A program made the position numbers and the translations under genes. This document shows positions 26,985-35,820 of a DNA stretch of 64,000 nucleotides, piece by piece; position 1 is the first letter of the stretch, and the number at the start of each line of letters is the position of its first letter. The notes beneath the pieces are model-generated. The model worked only from the letters and a program-made list of their open reading frames with translations, was not told where the DNA came from and did no database searches. The stretch spans positions 124,001 through 188,000 of the forward strand of contig NZ_FNCH01000012.1 in assembly GCF_900100705.1 (NCBI RefSeq), given 5' to 3'. The stretch comes from Pedobacter terrae (GTDB taxonomy: Bacteria > Bacteroidota > Bacteroidia > Sphingobacteriales > Sphingobacteriaceae).

Positions 26985-28910
26985 CTAGTCTTCAAATTTC
27001 CAGCGAACAAAAGCTTCCATCGCTTCGTATTCTGCCAGTCCAAGCTCGTCATAAGCTTTCGCTGTATCACGGTTACGGTCTTCAGCGCGTTGCCAAAACT
27101 CTCTTGAGTCATCGCCAGGGAAAACTGCCCTGTCTTTCTGACTTTGGTGTTTAAAGATGGCATTTCTCTTGCGTTCCAGTTCTTGCGGAGAAATTGGCAC
27201 CGCCATTTCAATTTCATACGTTTCAAATTCGTGCCATGCACCGCGGTACATCCATAACCAACAATCTTGTGCCCAGGCTTCAGTTTTACGTAAGCGTTTT
27301 AACGCTTCCAGGATAATTTTGAAACAAACAATATGTGTTCCGTGAGGATCTTCAAAATCGCCGGCGGCATAAACCTGTTGAGGTTTTACTTGCTGCAATA
27401 GGGCAACTGTAAGTTCTATATCGGCATCAGTTACCGGGTTTTTCTGAACCTTACCACTTTCATAGAAAGGAAGTGCCTGGAAATGGATGTGATCATCCTC
27501 TAAACCGCAATATCTTGCGCCGGCAATCGCTTCGCCTTTTCTGATCAGCCCTTTAACGGTTTGGATCTCAGGAGTGTCGATCTGGTTTGGTTTTTTCTGC
27601 TCCATAAAGGCTCTCATTTTATCATAAAGTTCCTTTAGGTGCGTATTATCCATACCCATTTTCTCTGTAAAATCTACGTTAAATTCCACAAAACGAAGGG
27701 CATCATCATCCCATACCGCCGTATTGCCCGAGGTTTGATAAGCTACATGTACATTATGTCCCTGATCAACCAACCGTAAAAAAGTACCGCCCATCGAAAT
27801 TACATCATCATCTGGGTGAGGAGAGAAGATAATAACATTTTTCTGAGCTGGTTCTGCCCTTTCCGGACGCTGTGAATCATCAGCATTGGGTTTGCCACCC
27901 GGCCAGCCGGTTATGGTGTGTTGCAACTTATTAAAGATATGGATGTTGATGTTGTAAACCGGTCCTTTTTCAGTAGCCAGTTGCGCCATACCGTTATTGT
28001 TGTAATCGTCTTCTGTTAATTTTAAGATCGGTTTTTTTAATGTATTGGCCAACCAGATCACTGCCTTGCGGATCAGGGCATCTGTCCAAATACAATCTTT
28101 AACCAGCCATGGTGTGTCAAAACGGGTAAGTTCTGAAGCCGCAGGTGCATCAAGAATAAATTCTACATGATCTGAAAGCTGAAGGTATGTTGCCGGAACC
28201 TCGCCTGAAATTTCGCCTTCAACAGCTTTTTTAATAATGGAAGCTTTTTTACGGCTCCAGGCCATTAATATAATTTCTCTTGCTTTGAAAATTGTACCGA
28301 TACCCATGGTAATGGCTTTTGTTGGCACAAAAGTTTTTCCACCGAAATCGCGTGCCGCATCACGGCGTGTCAAATCATCTAAAGTAACTAAACGGGTACC
28401 TGAATTTGGTGCAGAGCCAGGTTCGTTAAACCCGATGTGACCGGTACGGCCAATTCCTAAAATCTGGATGTCAAGACCACCTAGATCACCTATTTTCTTT
28501 TCATACTCCACGCAGAAAGCCGGAATATCTTCCAGTGCAAGCGTACCATCAGGGATGTGGACATTTTTTTTGTCAATATCGATATGATTGAAAAGGTTTT
28601 CGTTCATAAACGTAACATAACTCTGTGCCGCAGTTGGCGCCATAGGATAATACTCATCCAGGTTAAAAGTAATTACGTTTTTAAAACTTAAGCCCTCTTC
28701 TTTGTGCAGCCTAACCAGTTCGGCATAAACTGCAATCGGGGTAACACCTGTTGCTAAGCCCAGTACTGCAGGTGCGTTGTTTGCTTGTTTTGATTTAATG
28801 AGCTCGGCAATGCGATGTGCCACATTAATTGAAGCAATTTTTGGATTTTCGAACACGCTTACGGGTAATTTCTCGAAACGTGTCTCCTCCAGTAGATTTA
28901 ATCTAGCCAT
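26985..28910 (-). CDS. nagB: Fusion of glucosamine-6-phosphate deaminase (NagB) and PIG-L/LmbE deacetylase
   Basis: A 641-residue cytosolic protein. Residues 1 to about 290 are a NagB domain (glucosamine-6-phosphate to fructose-6-phosphate plus ammonia): GLATGVTPIAVY phosphate loop, D85 in TFNLDEYYPM, H158 and E163 in GHIGFNEPGS. The position matching E. coli D141 is T156 (GRTGH rather than GNDGH). Residues about 357-620 are a PIG-L/LmbE domain with the zinc motif PHPDDD (364-369) and a downstream DPHGTH. Long NagB proteins of this type occur widely in Bacteroidota. The second domain could deacetylate GlcNAc-6-P or a related sugar, replacing NagA, which is absent here. It is divergent from anmK across 150 bp. 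Confidence 0.93.
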   Translation of the reverse strand: MARLNLLEETRFEKLPVSVFENPKIASINVAHRIAELIKSKQANNAPAVLGLATGVTPIAVYAELVRLHKEEGLSFKNVITFNLDEYYPMAPTAAQSYVTFMNENLFNHIDIDKKNVHIPDGTLALEDIPAFCVEYEKKIGDLGGLDIQILGIGRTGHIGFNEPGSAPNSGTRLVTLDDLTRRDAARDFGGKTFVPTKAITMGIGTIFKAREIILMAWSRKKASIIKKAVEGEISGEVPATYLQLSDHVEFILDAPAASELTRFDTPWLVKDCIWTDALIRKAVIWLANTLKKPILKLTEDDYNNNGMAQLATEKGPVYNINIHIFNKLQHTITGWPGGKPNADDSQRPERAEPAQKNVIIFSPHPDDDVISMGGTFLRLVDQGHNVHVAYQTSGNTAVWDDDALRFVEFNVDFTEKMGMDNTHLKELYDKMRAFMEQKKPNQIDTPEIQTVKGLIRKGEAIAGARYCGLEDDHIHFQALPFYESGKVQKNPVTDADIELTVALLQQVKPQQVYAAGDFEDPHGTHIVCFKIILEALKRLRKTEAWAQDCWLWMYRGAWHEFETYEIEMAVPISPQELERKRNAIFKHQSQKDRAVFPGDDSREFWQRAEDRNRDTAKAYDELGLAEYEAMEAFVRWKFED

Positions 28911-29030
28911 TTTTTTTATATGGATTTTAATGTACGGAGCAGTAAATATAGAGAGTTATGCCCAATTTCTAACAAAGGTTATTTACATTTATTGCAAGTA
29001 TTTACATAAAATTCACTCAAAAGGGGCAAA

Positions 29031-29038
29031 AAACGTTT
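29031..29038. promoter_or_regulatory. Possible LacI-type operator core upstream of anmK
   Basis: AAACGTTT, an 8-bp palindrome with the central CG typical of LacI-family operators, lies in the divergent nagB-anmK spacer 23 bp before the anmK ATG. The flanks are not symmetric beyond the core. It is a candidate site for the LacI regulator at 24095-25132. Confidence 0.4.
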
Positions 29039-29060
29039 GATTTTTTTAAGATAAACTCAT

Positions 29061-30257
29061 ATGAACAGGCAAATTCAAAACTTATATTCCAAAGCAGGCA
29101 AATCAGAACGGTTGATTATTGGATTGATGAGTGGAACTTCTATGGATGGACTTGATATTGCCCTCTGCGCGGTTAAGAAAAGTGGTGCCGAAACTGATAT
29201 CAGGGTCTTAGAATTTAAAACCGGCGGTTATACGGCTGAGTTCAGGGCTAAAGTAAAAGCCATATTCTCCAAAAAGGAAGTTGATTTACAATTGGTTTGC
29301 CTGATGAACGAGCATATCGCAAACATCCATGCTCAATTAATTAATGAAGCTTTAGAAGAGTGGGGTTATAAAAACGAGGATATAGATTTTATTGCCAGCC
29401 ACGGACAAACTATTTTTCATGCACCAAAATCTTTGCACCAACTGGCCGGTTATCCTAATGGCACGCTACAGATTGGCGATGGCGACCATATAGCCACTAA
29501 GACCGGGATTATTACCCTTTCTGATTTTAGGCAGAAACATTTGGCTGCGGGAGGTGAGGGTGCTCCCCTGGCCGTTTATGGAGATTATCTGATGTTTTCT
29601 AAATCGGGAGAAGATCGGGTAATGTTAAATATTGGCGGTATAGCAAATTTCACTTACTTGCCAGGCAGTACAGATGCCAGCGAAATTTTTTCAACGGATG
29701 TTGGGCCTGGTAATACCTTGATGGACCAGTACATGCAACAACATTTTAATCAATTCTATGATAAAAACGCAACAGTTGGGCTAAGTGGTCATTTAAATTC
29801 CAAACTATTGGCGGCATTGCTTAACTGTGATTTCCTCACACTGGATTTTCCTAAAACCACAGGGCCAGAATTATTTAACCTGGAATATTTATTGATTGCA
29901 CAGGAACAATCTTCAACAACTAATCTAAGCAAAGAGGACGTAATGGCCACCTTGTGCCATTTTTCTGCAGAGACCATTACTAACGCGATAAAACGATGTT
30001 TTGGGCAGGAAGCCAAAGTGCAGGTATTTATGAGTGGTGGTGGAATGCACAACCCGCTGCTCGTTCAGCTTCTACAGGCCAGGCTGCCTTTGTGCAAGTT
30101 CCTAAGCACAGCAGATTTAAATATTAATCCCGATGCAAAAGAAGCTGTTTTATTTGCTGTTTTAGCCAATGAAACGTTGTGTGGTGAGCCAATTAATTTT
30201 GGCAACCGGCAAGGCGTTCCATCGGTTTGCATGGGTAAAATCAGTTTGCCAGCCTAG
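29061..30257 (+). CDS. anmK: Anhydro-N-acetylmuramic acid kinase
   Basis: A 398-residue cytosolic kinase of the ASKHA fold that opens and phosphorylates 1,6-anhydro-MurNAc to MurNAc-6-phosphate, a key step of peptidoglycan recycling. The N-terminal phosphate loop GLMSGTSMDGLDIALC is diagnostic; IASHGQTIFHAP, NIGGIANFTYLP, DVGPGNTLMDQYM and MSGGGMHNPLL follow in the family order. The next pathway enzyme (MurQ etherase) is not in the window. It is divergent from nagB and followed by a SusCD pair, which suggests linked uptake of cell-wall sugars. Confidence 0.95.
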   Translation: MNRQIQNLYSKAGKSERLIIGLMSGTSMDGLDIALCAVKKSGAETDIRVLEFKTGGYTAEFRAKVKAIFSKKEVDLQLVCLMNEHIANIHAQLINEALEEWGYKNEDIDFIASHGQTIFHAPKSLHQLAGYPNGTLQIGDGDHIATKTGIITLSDFRQKHLAAGGEGAPLAVYGDYLMFSKSGEDRVMLNIGGIANFTYLPGSTDASEIFSTDVGPGNTLMDQYMQQHFNQFYDKNATVGLSGHLNSKLLAALLNCDFLTLDFPKTTGPELFNLEYLLIAQEQSSTTNLSKEDVMATLCHFSAETITNAIKRCFGQEAKVQVFMSGGGMHNPLLVQLLQARLPLCKFLSTADLNINPDAKEAVLFAVLANETLCGEPINFGNRQGVPSVCMGKISLPA

Positions 30258-30285
30258 GTAAGCGCTATTTTGTAAATAGGCTTAC
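30258..30285 (+). other. Hairpin between anmK and susC
   Basis: gtaagc-g-ctattt pairs with aaatag-gcttac around a 3-base loop, a 12-bp stem with one bulged G directly after the anmK stop. No T run follows, so it may be a weak terminator, an mRNA 3' end stabiliser or an attenuator ahead of susC. Confidence 0.55.
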
Positions 30286-30297
30286 AGCGGTTAAAAA

Positions 30298-30327
30298 TTT
30301 GCTTTGTGTGGTATTTTGTTAAATTTG
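30298..30327 (+). promoter_or_regulatory. Bacteroidota-type promoter of the first susCD pair
   Basis: TTTG (30298-30301) and an exact TAnnTTTG (TAAATTTG, 30320-30327) are separated by 18 bp. The predicted start of transcription near 30333 lies 28 bp before the ATG at 30361 and excludes an upstream in-frame start at 30304. Confidence 0.72.
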
Positions 30328-30360
30328 CTTTTAACACTAACTTCTAACAAACCAAATTTT

Positions 30361-33300
30361 ATGGAAAAAAGTTACCTAAAATGGTCACCGGGATTCTTCG
30401 CAATTTTGTTGATCCCATTTCTGCTGCTGTTTAAAGAGGCGGCCCAGGCACAAAACAAGCGATATACCATAAGTGGTAAGGTTACTGATGCCGGAAATAA
30501 CGGAGCCATCCCAGGCGTTGTAGTTAAAGTCCTCAGTACAAATTTAGTAACCAGTACCAACACTAACGGCGGTTATACTTTTGCAGTAGATTTAGCCCCC
30601 GGCAAATACCAGATCCAGTTTTCCTACGTAGGTTACAAGAGTAAAATCCAGGCGGTTGATCTTGGCGGCAACGATCAGGTTCAGTTGAGTGCTTCCTTAA
30701 GTGCCGATGCTGTAGGGCTTGATGAAGTAATTGTTACGGGAACATCGCAGGGAACCACCAGAAAAGAACTGGGAAGTTATGTAAGTACCGTTAAGGGCGA
30801 TGACCTTAACAAAGCACCCAGCGGAAATGTACTTTCATCCTTACAAGGCAAAACTGCAGGTGCGCAGATCAGTCAGAATTCGGGCGATCCTGCAGGTGGA
30901 TTATCTGTCCGTTTAAGAGGAATCAGTTCTGTTAACTCGTCATCAGAACCGCTTTACATTATCGATGGTGTAATTGTAAATAATTCTACCACACGCGTTA
31001 CCAATACCTCTTCTAATTACGATGGTGGAAACTTTGTGGGAAGTATTGGTCAGAACAGGATGGTTGATATTAACCCCGCTGATATTGAACGTATCGAAGT
31101 GTTGAATGGAGCAGCTGCAGCGGCCATTTATGGTTCGAGGGCAAACTCGGGTGTGATCCAGATTTTTACCAAAAAAGGAGTAAGTGGTGCGGCTCAGGTT
31201 AATTTTAGCACCAGTTTAACGTTAAGCCATTTACGTAAACAGATTGAGGTAAACCAATCTCCGCTCAAGTTTGGTGGTTCGGTTAACACTTTTACCCAGG
31301 ATGTTATACAAACCGCAGGCGATCCGGCAATGCTGCTCACCAATACCACGCCTGTTACCCGATATAATTATCAAGACTATATTTTCCAGTCGGCCACGGG
31401 TACTGATAATACCATATCGGTATCAGGTGGTAATGAAAATACAAAGTATTATACCTCTGCAGCGTATTTCAGTAATCAGGGGATTATTAAAAATACCGAT
31501 TTTACCCGTTATAATTTCAGGGCAAACGTCGATCAGAAAATTACGGAGTGGGCAAAATTGAGCGCAGGTTTAAACTACATCCGAAGTTCCGCAAACGAAA
31601 AGCCAGATGGAAACTCTTTTTTCTCACCCATGAATTCTGTCACCATTATTGGTAATTTTCACGATATTTTTGCGAGAGATGCGAATGGAAATTTACTTGC
31701 AGTTGGCGAACGTGGCCGGGTAAATCCGGTTTCGGTAATCGAAGATATCAAACAGCGACAGGAAACCAACCGCATTATTGCCAATGCCAATTTAAAGTTG
31801 TACCCGGTTAAAAATCTGACTTTAGATTTTACACTAGGTGTCGATAATTCGGGCCAGAGCGGCTCAACTTATATTCCACCTTTTGCATATAATGTAAATC
31901 CTGATTTTTATGGCGGAGGTGCGGCACTGGATGGTACTTTGAATGGCTACGCCAGTGCAGCAACCAATAATGCTTTTCAGTTTAACAATGAATTTAATGC
32001 AACCTATCAGGCTAAATTGTCTGATCTGATTTCGTCAACCACACAGATAGGTTATTCATTCCAATATGAAAAAACAAGGTATCAGTTGGTAAACGGAAGA
32101 GGTTTGGCTCCTCTGATTGAAACGGTAAATGCTGCTGCAACCCAATTGCCCAGTATTGATGGGCGTACCGAGCTTTCAGTAAGTGGCGGTTATGTTCAGC
32201 AAAACTTTAAATACAAAGATCATTTCTTTGTTACTGGTGCGCTAAGGGTAGATCAGTCATCAGTTTTTGGATCAGCTAACCGCACACAGGAATATTTAAA
32301 AGGGAGTTTAAGTTATGTGCTTTCTTCTGCCGATTATTGGAAAAATTTAGGTGTTTCCGGTTGGTGGGATGCCTTCAAAATCAGGGCGGCGTATGGTGAA
32401 TCGGGTAATTTAACCGGTATTGGCGCTTACGACAGGATTAATGCTTATGCTACCCAATCTTTTTTAGGAAGAGCATCTTTATTCTCTAGTGCAACCCTTG
32501 CTAACGAAAATGTGAAACCAGAGCGCCAGCGCGAACTGGAATTGGGAACCGATCTGTCTTTCTTTAAAAACCGCTTGGGCCTGCAGTTTAACTGGTATAA
32601 TAAAAAAGTGAGTGATTTGTTGATTGCCAGCGTACAGGCACCCTCAACCGGGTTTTCAAGCTTATTGGATAATATAGGTTCATTAAGGAATAAAGGGATA
32701 GAACTGGTGCTGAACGGAACACCTGTTTCGGCCAAAGACTTTAAATGGAATACCTCGGTTATATTTAACAGAAACAGGAATACGGCGCTTGATGTAGGTG
32801 GTTTAAGGTTGTTCAGTACCAATCCGGGTGCTCCTGTGGCGATTATAAATGGCGAAGCGATCGGTGTTTTTTATGGGACCTTTTTTGCACGTAATCCAGA
32901 TGGTAGTCTGTTAACTAATGCTAACGGTATTCCCCAGATAGAAAAAGGAATTCAAAACTCCGCTACCACATTTACCCCTCAACGTGATGCAAACGGTATG
33001 CCAACCGGAACGACTTTGCGTAAAGTAATCGGTAATCCTAATCCAGATTATAATATGTCGTTTGTAAACGATTTTACTTATAAAAGGTTGAATTTACATG
33101 TGCAGTTGGATGCTGTACAGGGAGGAGATGTATGGAATGCAGACTGGAGAACCCGCCAGGGTGTTGGAAGTGGCAAAATAGCCGAGCAAGAACAAATGGG
33201 ATTATTGCCGAGGGGATATGTTGCCGGTGTTTATGCCATTGAAGAGTGGAGGATTGATGATGGCTCTTTTGTTAAGTTAAGGGAAATTTCGTTGAGCTAT

Positions 33301-33495
33301 AATGTGGGTAAACTGAAATTTTTAAGAGACCTTACGGTAACCCTGAGCGGAAGAAATCTGATTTCGTGGGACAACTACAAAGGTTATGATCCAGAGTTAA
33401 ATTCTGGCGGACAATCGACTATTCTAAGAAATATCGATTTCGGTTCGGTGCCTATTCCGCGTACTTTTAGTTTAGGTCTGTCAGTTAAATTATAA
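30361..33495 (+). CDS. SusC/RagA-family TonB-linked outer-membrane transporter 1
   Basis: A 1044-residue TonB-dependent transporter that imports oligosaccharide or peptide-glycan fragments together with its SusD lid. It has a signal peptide ending AAQAQ (about residue 31), a carboxypeptidase-regulatory-like domain (YTISGKVTDAGNNGAIPGVVVKV), the SusC signature DEVIVTG at 121-127, a plug (GSRANSGVIQIFTKKG) and a C-terminal beta-barrel ending PRTFSLGLSVKL. susD follows after 17 bp. The substrate is not readable from sequence; the position just after anmK suggests muropeptides or other amino-sugar glycans. Confidence 0.95.
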   Translation: MEKSYLKWSPGFFAILLIPFLLLFKEAAQAQNKRYTISGKVTDAGNNGAIPGVVVKVLSTNLVTSTNTNGGYTFAVDLAPGKYQIQFSYVGYKSKIQAVDLGGNDQVQLSASLSADAVGLDEVIVTGTSQGTTRKELGSYVSTVKGDDLNKAPSGNVLSSLQGKTAGAQISQNSGDPAGGLSVRLRGISSVNSSSEPLYIIDGVIVNNSTTRVTNTSSNYDGGNFVGSIGQNRMVDINPADIERIEVLNGAAAAAIYGSRANSGVIQIFTKKGVSGAAQVNFSTSLTLSHLRKQIEVNQSPLKFGGSVNTFTQDVIQTAGDPAMLLTNTTPVTRYNYQDYIFQSATGTDNTISVSGGNENTKYYTSAAYFSNQGIIKNTDFTRYNFRANVDQKITEWAKLSAGLNYIRSSANEKPDGNSFFSPMNSVTIIGNFHDIFARDANGNLLAVGERGRVNPVSVIEDIKQRQETNRIIANANLKLYPVKNLTLDFTLGVDNSGQSGSTYIPPFAYNVNPDFYGGGAALDGTLNGYASAATNNAFQFNNEFNATYQAKLSDLISSTTQIGYSFQYEKTRYQLVNGRGLAPLIETVNAAATQLPSIDGRTELSVSGGYVQQNFKYKDHFFVTGALRVDQSSVFGSANRTQEYLKGSLSYVLSSADYWKNLGVSGWWDAFKIRAAYGESGNLTGIGAYDRINAYATQSFLGRASLFSSATLANENVKPERQRELELGTDLSFFKNRLGLQFNWYNKKVSDLLIASVQAPSTGFSSLLDNIGSLRNKGIELVLNGTPVSAKDFKWNTSVIFNRNRNTALDVGGLRLFSTNPGAPVAIINGEAIGVFYGTFFARNPDGSLLTNANGIPQIEKGIQNSATTFTPQRDANGMPTGTTLRKVIGNPNPDYNMSFVNDFTYKRLNLHVQLDAVQGGDVWNADWRTRQGVGSGKIAEQEQMGLLPRGYVAGVYAIEEWRIDDGSFVKLREISLSYNVGKLKFLRDLTVTLSGRNLISWDNYKGYDPELNSGGQSTILRNIDFGSVPIPRTFSLGLSVKL

Positions 33496-33512
33496 TCGTT
33501 AAAGAAATTTTT

Positions 33513-34808
33513 ATGAAAATTTTAAAAAATAATATTTCCACAAATATAACCTGTTTAACTCTTTCGTTAATGTTGTGCTTAGCTTCTTGCACGAAAGAAT
33601 ATCAGGATCCTTCAAGAGCAAAAACCGACGTAGCCTTAGGTTCGCAGCAAGGCTTAACCGCTGTAGCGATCGGTTTGCAACGGGTTTATACTTTAAGTAG
33701 AACGGGTGTAATGTTTAGTTCTATAGCTGCAAATGGCTTTGTAACCAATGAGTTCAGGTTGCTTAATTCAGGTAATATTCCTGAATTGCAGTTGAGTACG
33801 GGAGGCAGTGCTGTAGATGGAACAAATACCATTTTGTTTAATCTTTGGGCCAGTGCCAATAAAATTGTTTACGATGCAGATCTGGTAATCAGCAATGCTA
33901 ATAATTTGGGGGATAAGAGCTACGCTGCCGGATTGATCGCTTATTCGAGCATATTTAAAGCGCTGGCCATTGGTAATATGGCGCAATATTGGGAGAAAAT
34001 TCCAGATGGTACCGGGAAAAATGCAGCTTATATTACACGTGCAGCAGGCTTTAATAAAGCCATTGCAGTATTGGATAATGCTTTAACTGTTATTGCTGCA
34101 AATCCTATTTCTGCCAGTTTCTTAAGTAACGTACCCGCAGATGTAAATATTATAAATACTATACACGCTTTAAAAGCGAGGTATGCGCTGTTTTCGGGTA
34201 ATTATACACTTGCCTTAACAGAAGCCAATGCGGTGGATCTAACAAAAGCCTCTTTTTTTAAATTTGACGCTACTTCGCCGAATATTCTGTTCAGTATTAT
34301 TTCTTCCAATAATGTTTTTCAGCCTTTAAACGCGAATTTAGGCCTTTCCGGAGCAAATGTTCCTGATGTGGCAGATAAAAGGATCCCATTTTATACCCTC
34401 ACGGCAGGATCGCCGGCAACCTTACGGATGAATGGTTTTGCTGCGGCAACTGCCAGCCCTTTTCCGATTTACTTACCTGGTGAGATCATTTTAATCAAAG
34501 CAGAAGCACTTGCAAGACAGCCGGACCTGACCAATTCATTAATTGAGTTGAACAAGGTAGTGACCAAAACTTCAGACCTTTTCGGAGTGGCCGCAGCATT
34601 GCCGCCATTAGTTGGCCCTTATACGCAACAACAATTATTGGATCTGATTTACAAACACCGTTCAATTGAATTGTATGCTTCAGGCTTAAAAATTGAAGAT
34701 ATGAGGAGGTTTAATCAGCCATTAACCGATCGTAAACGAAATTTTTTCCCTTATCCTTTTCAGGAAAGAGATAATAATACGAATACCCCTGCTGATCCAA
34801 CTTTTTAG
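33513..34808 (+). CDS. SusD/RagB-family surface glycan-binding lipoprotein 1
   Basis: A 431-residue lipoprotein with lipobox LASC, the partner of the SusC just upstream. It contains the TPR-like SusD core, including KAEALARQPDLTNSLIELNKV, and the C-terminal SusD mark YKHRSIELYASGLKIEDMRRF. At 431 residues it is shorter than many SusD proteins (480-560), as is usual for the RagB-like subset. It captures the ligand at the cell surface and closes over the SusC barrel. Confidence 0.92.
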   Translation: MKILKNNISTNITCLTLSLMLCLASCTKEYQDPSRAKTDVALGSQQGLTAVAIGLQRVYTLSRTGVMFSSIAANGFVTNEFRLLNSGNIPELQLSTGGSAVDGTNTILFNLWASANKIVYDADLVISNANNLGDKSYAAGLIAYSSIFKALAIGNMAQYWEKIPDGTGKNAAYITRAAGFNKAIAVLDNALTVIAANPISASFLSNVPADVNIINTIHALKARYALFSGNYTLALTEANAVDLTKASFFKFDATSPNILFSIISSNNVFQPLNANLGLSGANVPDVADKRIPFYTLTAGSPATLRMNGFAAATASPFPIYLPGEIILIKAEALARQPDLTNSLIELNKVVTKTSDLFGVAAALPPLVGPYTQQQLLDLIYKHRSIELYASGLKIEDMRRFNQPLTDRKRNFFPYPFQERDNNTNTPADPTF

Positions 34809-34812
34809 CAGA

Positions 34813-34847
34813 TATAGAGAGTCCTGTTTTTATCGGGGCTCTCTATA
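34813..34847. terminator. Hairpin between convergent susD1 and the deoR-type gene
   Basis: tatagagagtcc (34813-34824) pairs with gggctctctata (34836-34847) at 11 of 12 positions. It overlaps the last codons of the convergent regulator gene. The T tract is weak on both strands, so termination strength is uncertain. Confidence 0.55.
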
Positions 34848-35589
34848 AAATATTAAGTTCCTTAGCGCGGTAACTGGTTAAAGACTCATGTCCAATTTCC
34901 AGCTCCGTTATCAAATAACTAATACTTTCTATTGGACAAACCCTTAGTCTTAAGGCAATATCCAATTTCTCGGAGATGCAAAGCACGGCTGTTTTTTTTG
35001 CACAGGCTAACATGGCCTTTTTAAGTTGGTTAATTTCCCAATAAGTATCTGTCAAACCTTCATCAGGGTGGATGGCGCTGGTGCCCATCAAACATAAATC
35101 GGCCTTAATTTCTGATAGCTGAGTAATGACTTGTCCGCCGTAAGTAACTTGCGAGTTTTTAGAAAAAAGGCCGCCAATCAAAATCACTTCAATATTATTG
35201 TATTTGGCCAATTCTACCGCCACTAGCGGACTAATGGTAAAAAAAGTTGCTGATAAGCCCTGGGGCAGCAGCTTTACAAACTCCAAAATCGTAGTTCCGC
35301 CACCTGTTAAAATCACCATTCCATCCTTTATGAGCCGAACAGCTTTTTTGCCAATGGCAATTTTACTGTCGCGGGCATATACTGTACTATCATCAAAAGA
35401 ACTATGATATGATTTGGATAAAGCACCTCCATGAACCTTATAGAGCAGGTTTTCGTCAACAAGTTCCTGTAAATCTCTTCTAATAGTATCTTCCGAGACA
35501 TTGAGCAACTGCACCAGATCCGATGTCAATACACGGTTGTGCAAATTAATCTGTCGCATGATGAAGTCGTGGCGTTCTTTTTTCAGCAT
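34843..35589 (-). CDS. DeoR/GlpR-family transcriptional regulator
   Basis: A 248-residue repressor. The N-terminal DeoR HTH (residues 1-57) has the recognition segment LLNVSEDTIRRDLQELVDE followed by VHGGAL. The sugar-phosphate-sensing DeoRC domain follows, with GKKAVRLIKDGMVILTGGGTT and ADLCLMGTSAIHPDEGLTD. Such proteins sense phosphorylated sugars. It is divergent from the second susCD pair, and the 231-bp spacer holds clustered TGCG motifs that could be its operators. Autoregulation plus control of susCD is the likely arrangement. Confidence 0.93.
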   Translation of the reverse strand: MLKKERHDFIMRQINLHNRVLTSDLVQLLNVSEDTIRRDLQELVDENLLYKVHGGALSKSYHSSFDDSTVYARDSKIAIGKKAVRLIKDGMVILTGGGTTILEFVKLLPQGLSATFFTISPLVAVELAKYNNIEVILIGGLFSKNSQVTYGGQVITQLSEIKADLCLMGTSAIHPDEGLTDTYWEINQLKKAMLACAKKTAVLCISEKLDIALRLRVCPIESISYLITELEIGHESLTSYRAKELNIL

Positions 35590-35640
35590 AGTGATGTTTG
35601 GTTTAAACGAAAGTATAAAAGATTTTTAGATTTTCTACAT

Positions 35641-35772
35641 GTTGCGCGTTTTTGCGTGTTGGTGCGGTTTAATGTTGTTAGTTGACAAGAAAATCTTCGA
35701 TATTATTTTTTTATCAGAAAAAATCGTCATATTTACTTAACTATGATTAAAAATGCGTGAATTTGCGTTTTT
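35641..35772. promoter_or_regulatory. Clustered TGCG(T) repeats, candidate DeoR operators
   Basis: The divergent spacer contains ttgcgcgtttttgcgtgtt followed by ggtgcgg (35642-35667), and aatgcgtgaatttgcgttttt (35752-35772). That is five TGCG cores in two clusters with roughly 9-11 bp between cores, spanning the region where both promoters must lie. Direct-repeat operators with helical spacing are usual for DeoR-family proteins. Confidence 0.55.
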
Positions 35773-35820
35773 ACTAAACTGGAAACAACTATCTCAGTAA
35801 CCAAACTTTCTTGCTAACAA

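Noticed and set aside
26862..27241. Short frames on both strands around the end of nagB
   Set aside because: They overlap the NagB-PIG-L coding end and its terminator and resemble no known protein.
30304..30360. In-frame upstream ATG that would extend SusC1 by 19 residues
   Set aside because: It lies inside the predicted promoter (30298-30327), and the extension would precede an otherwise clean signal peptide.
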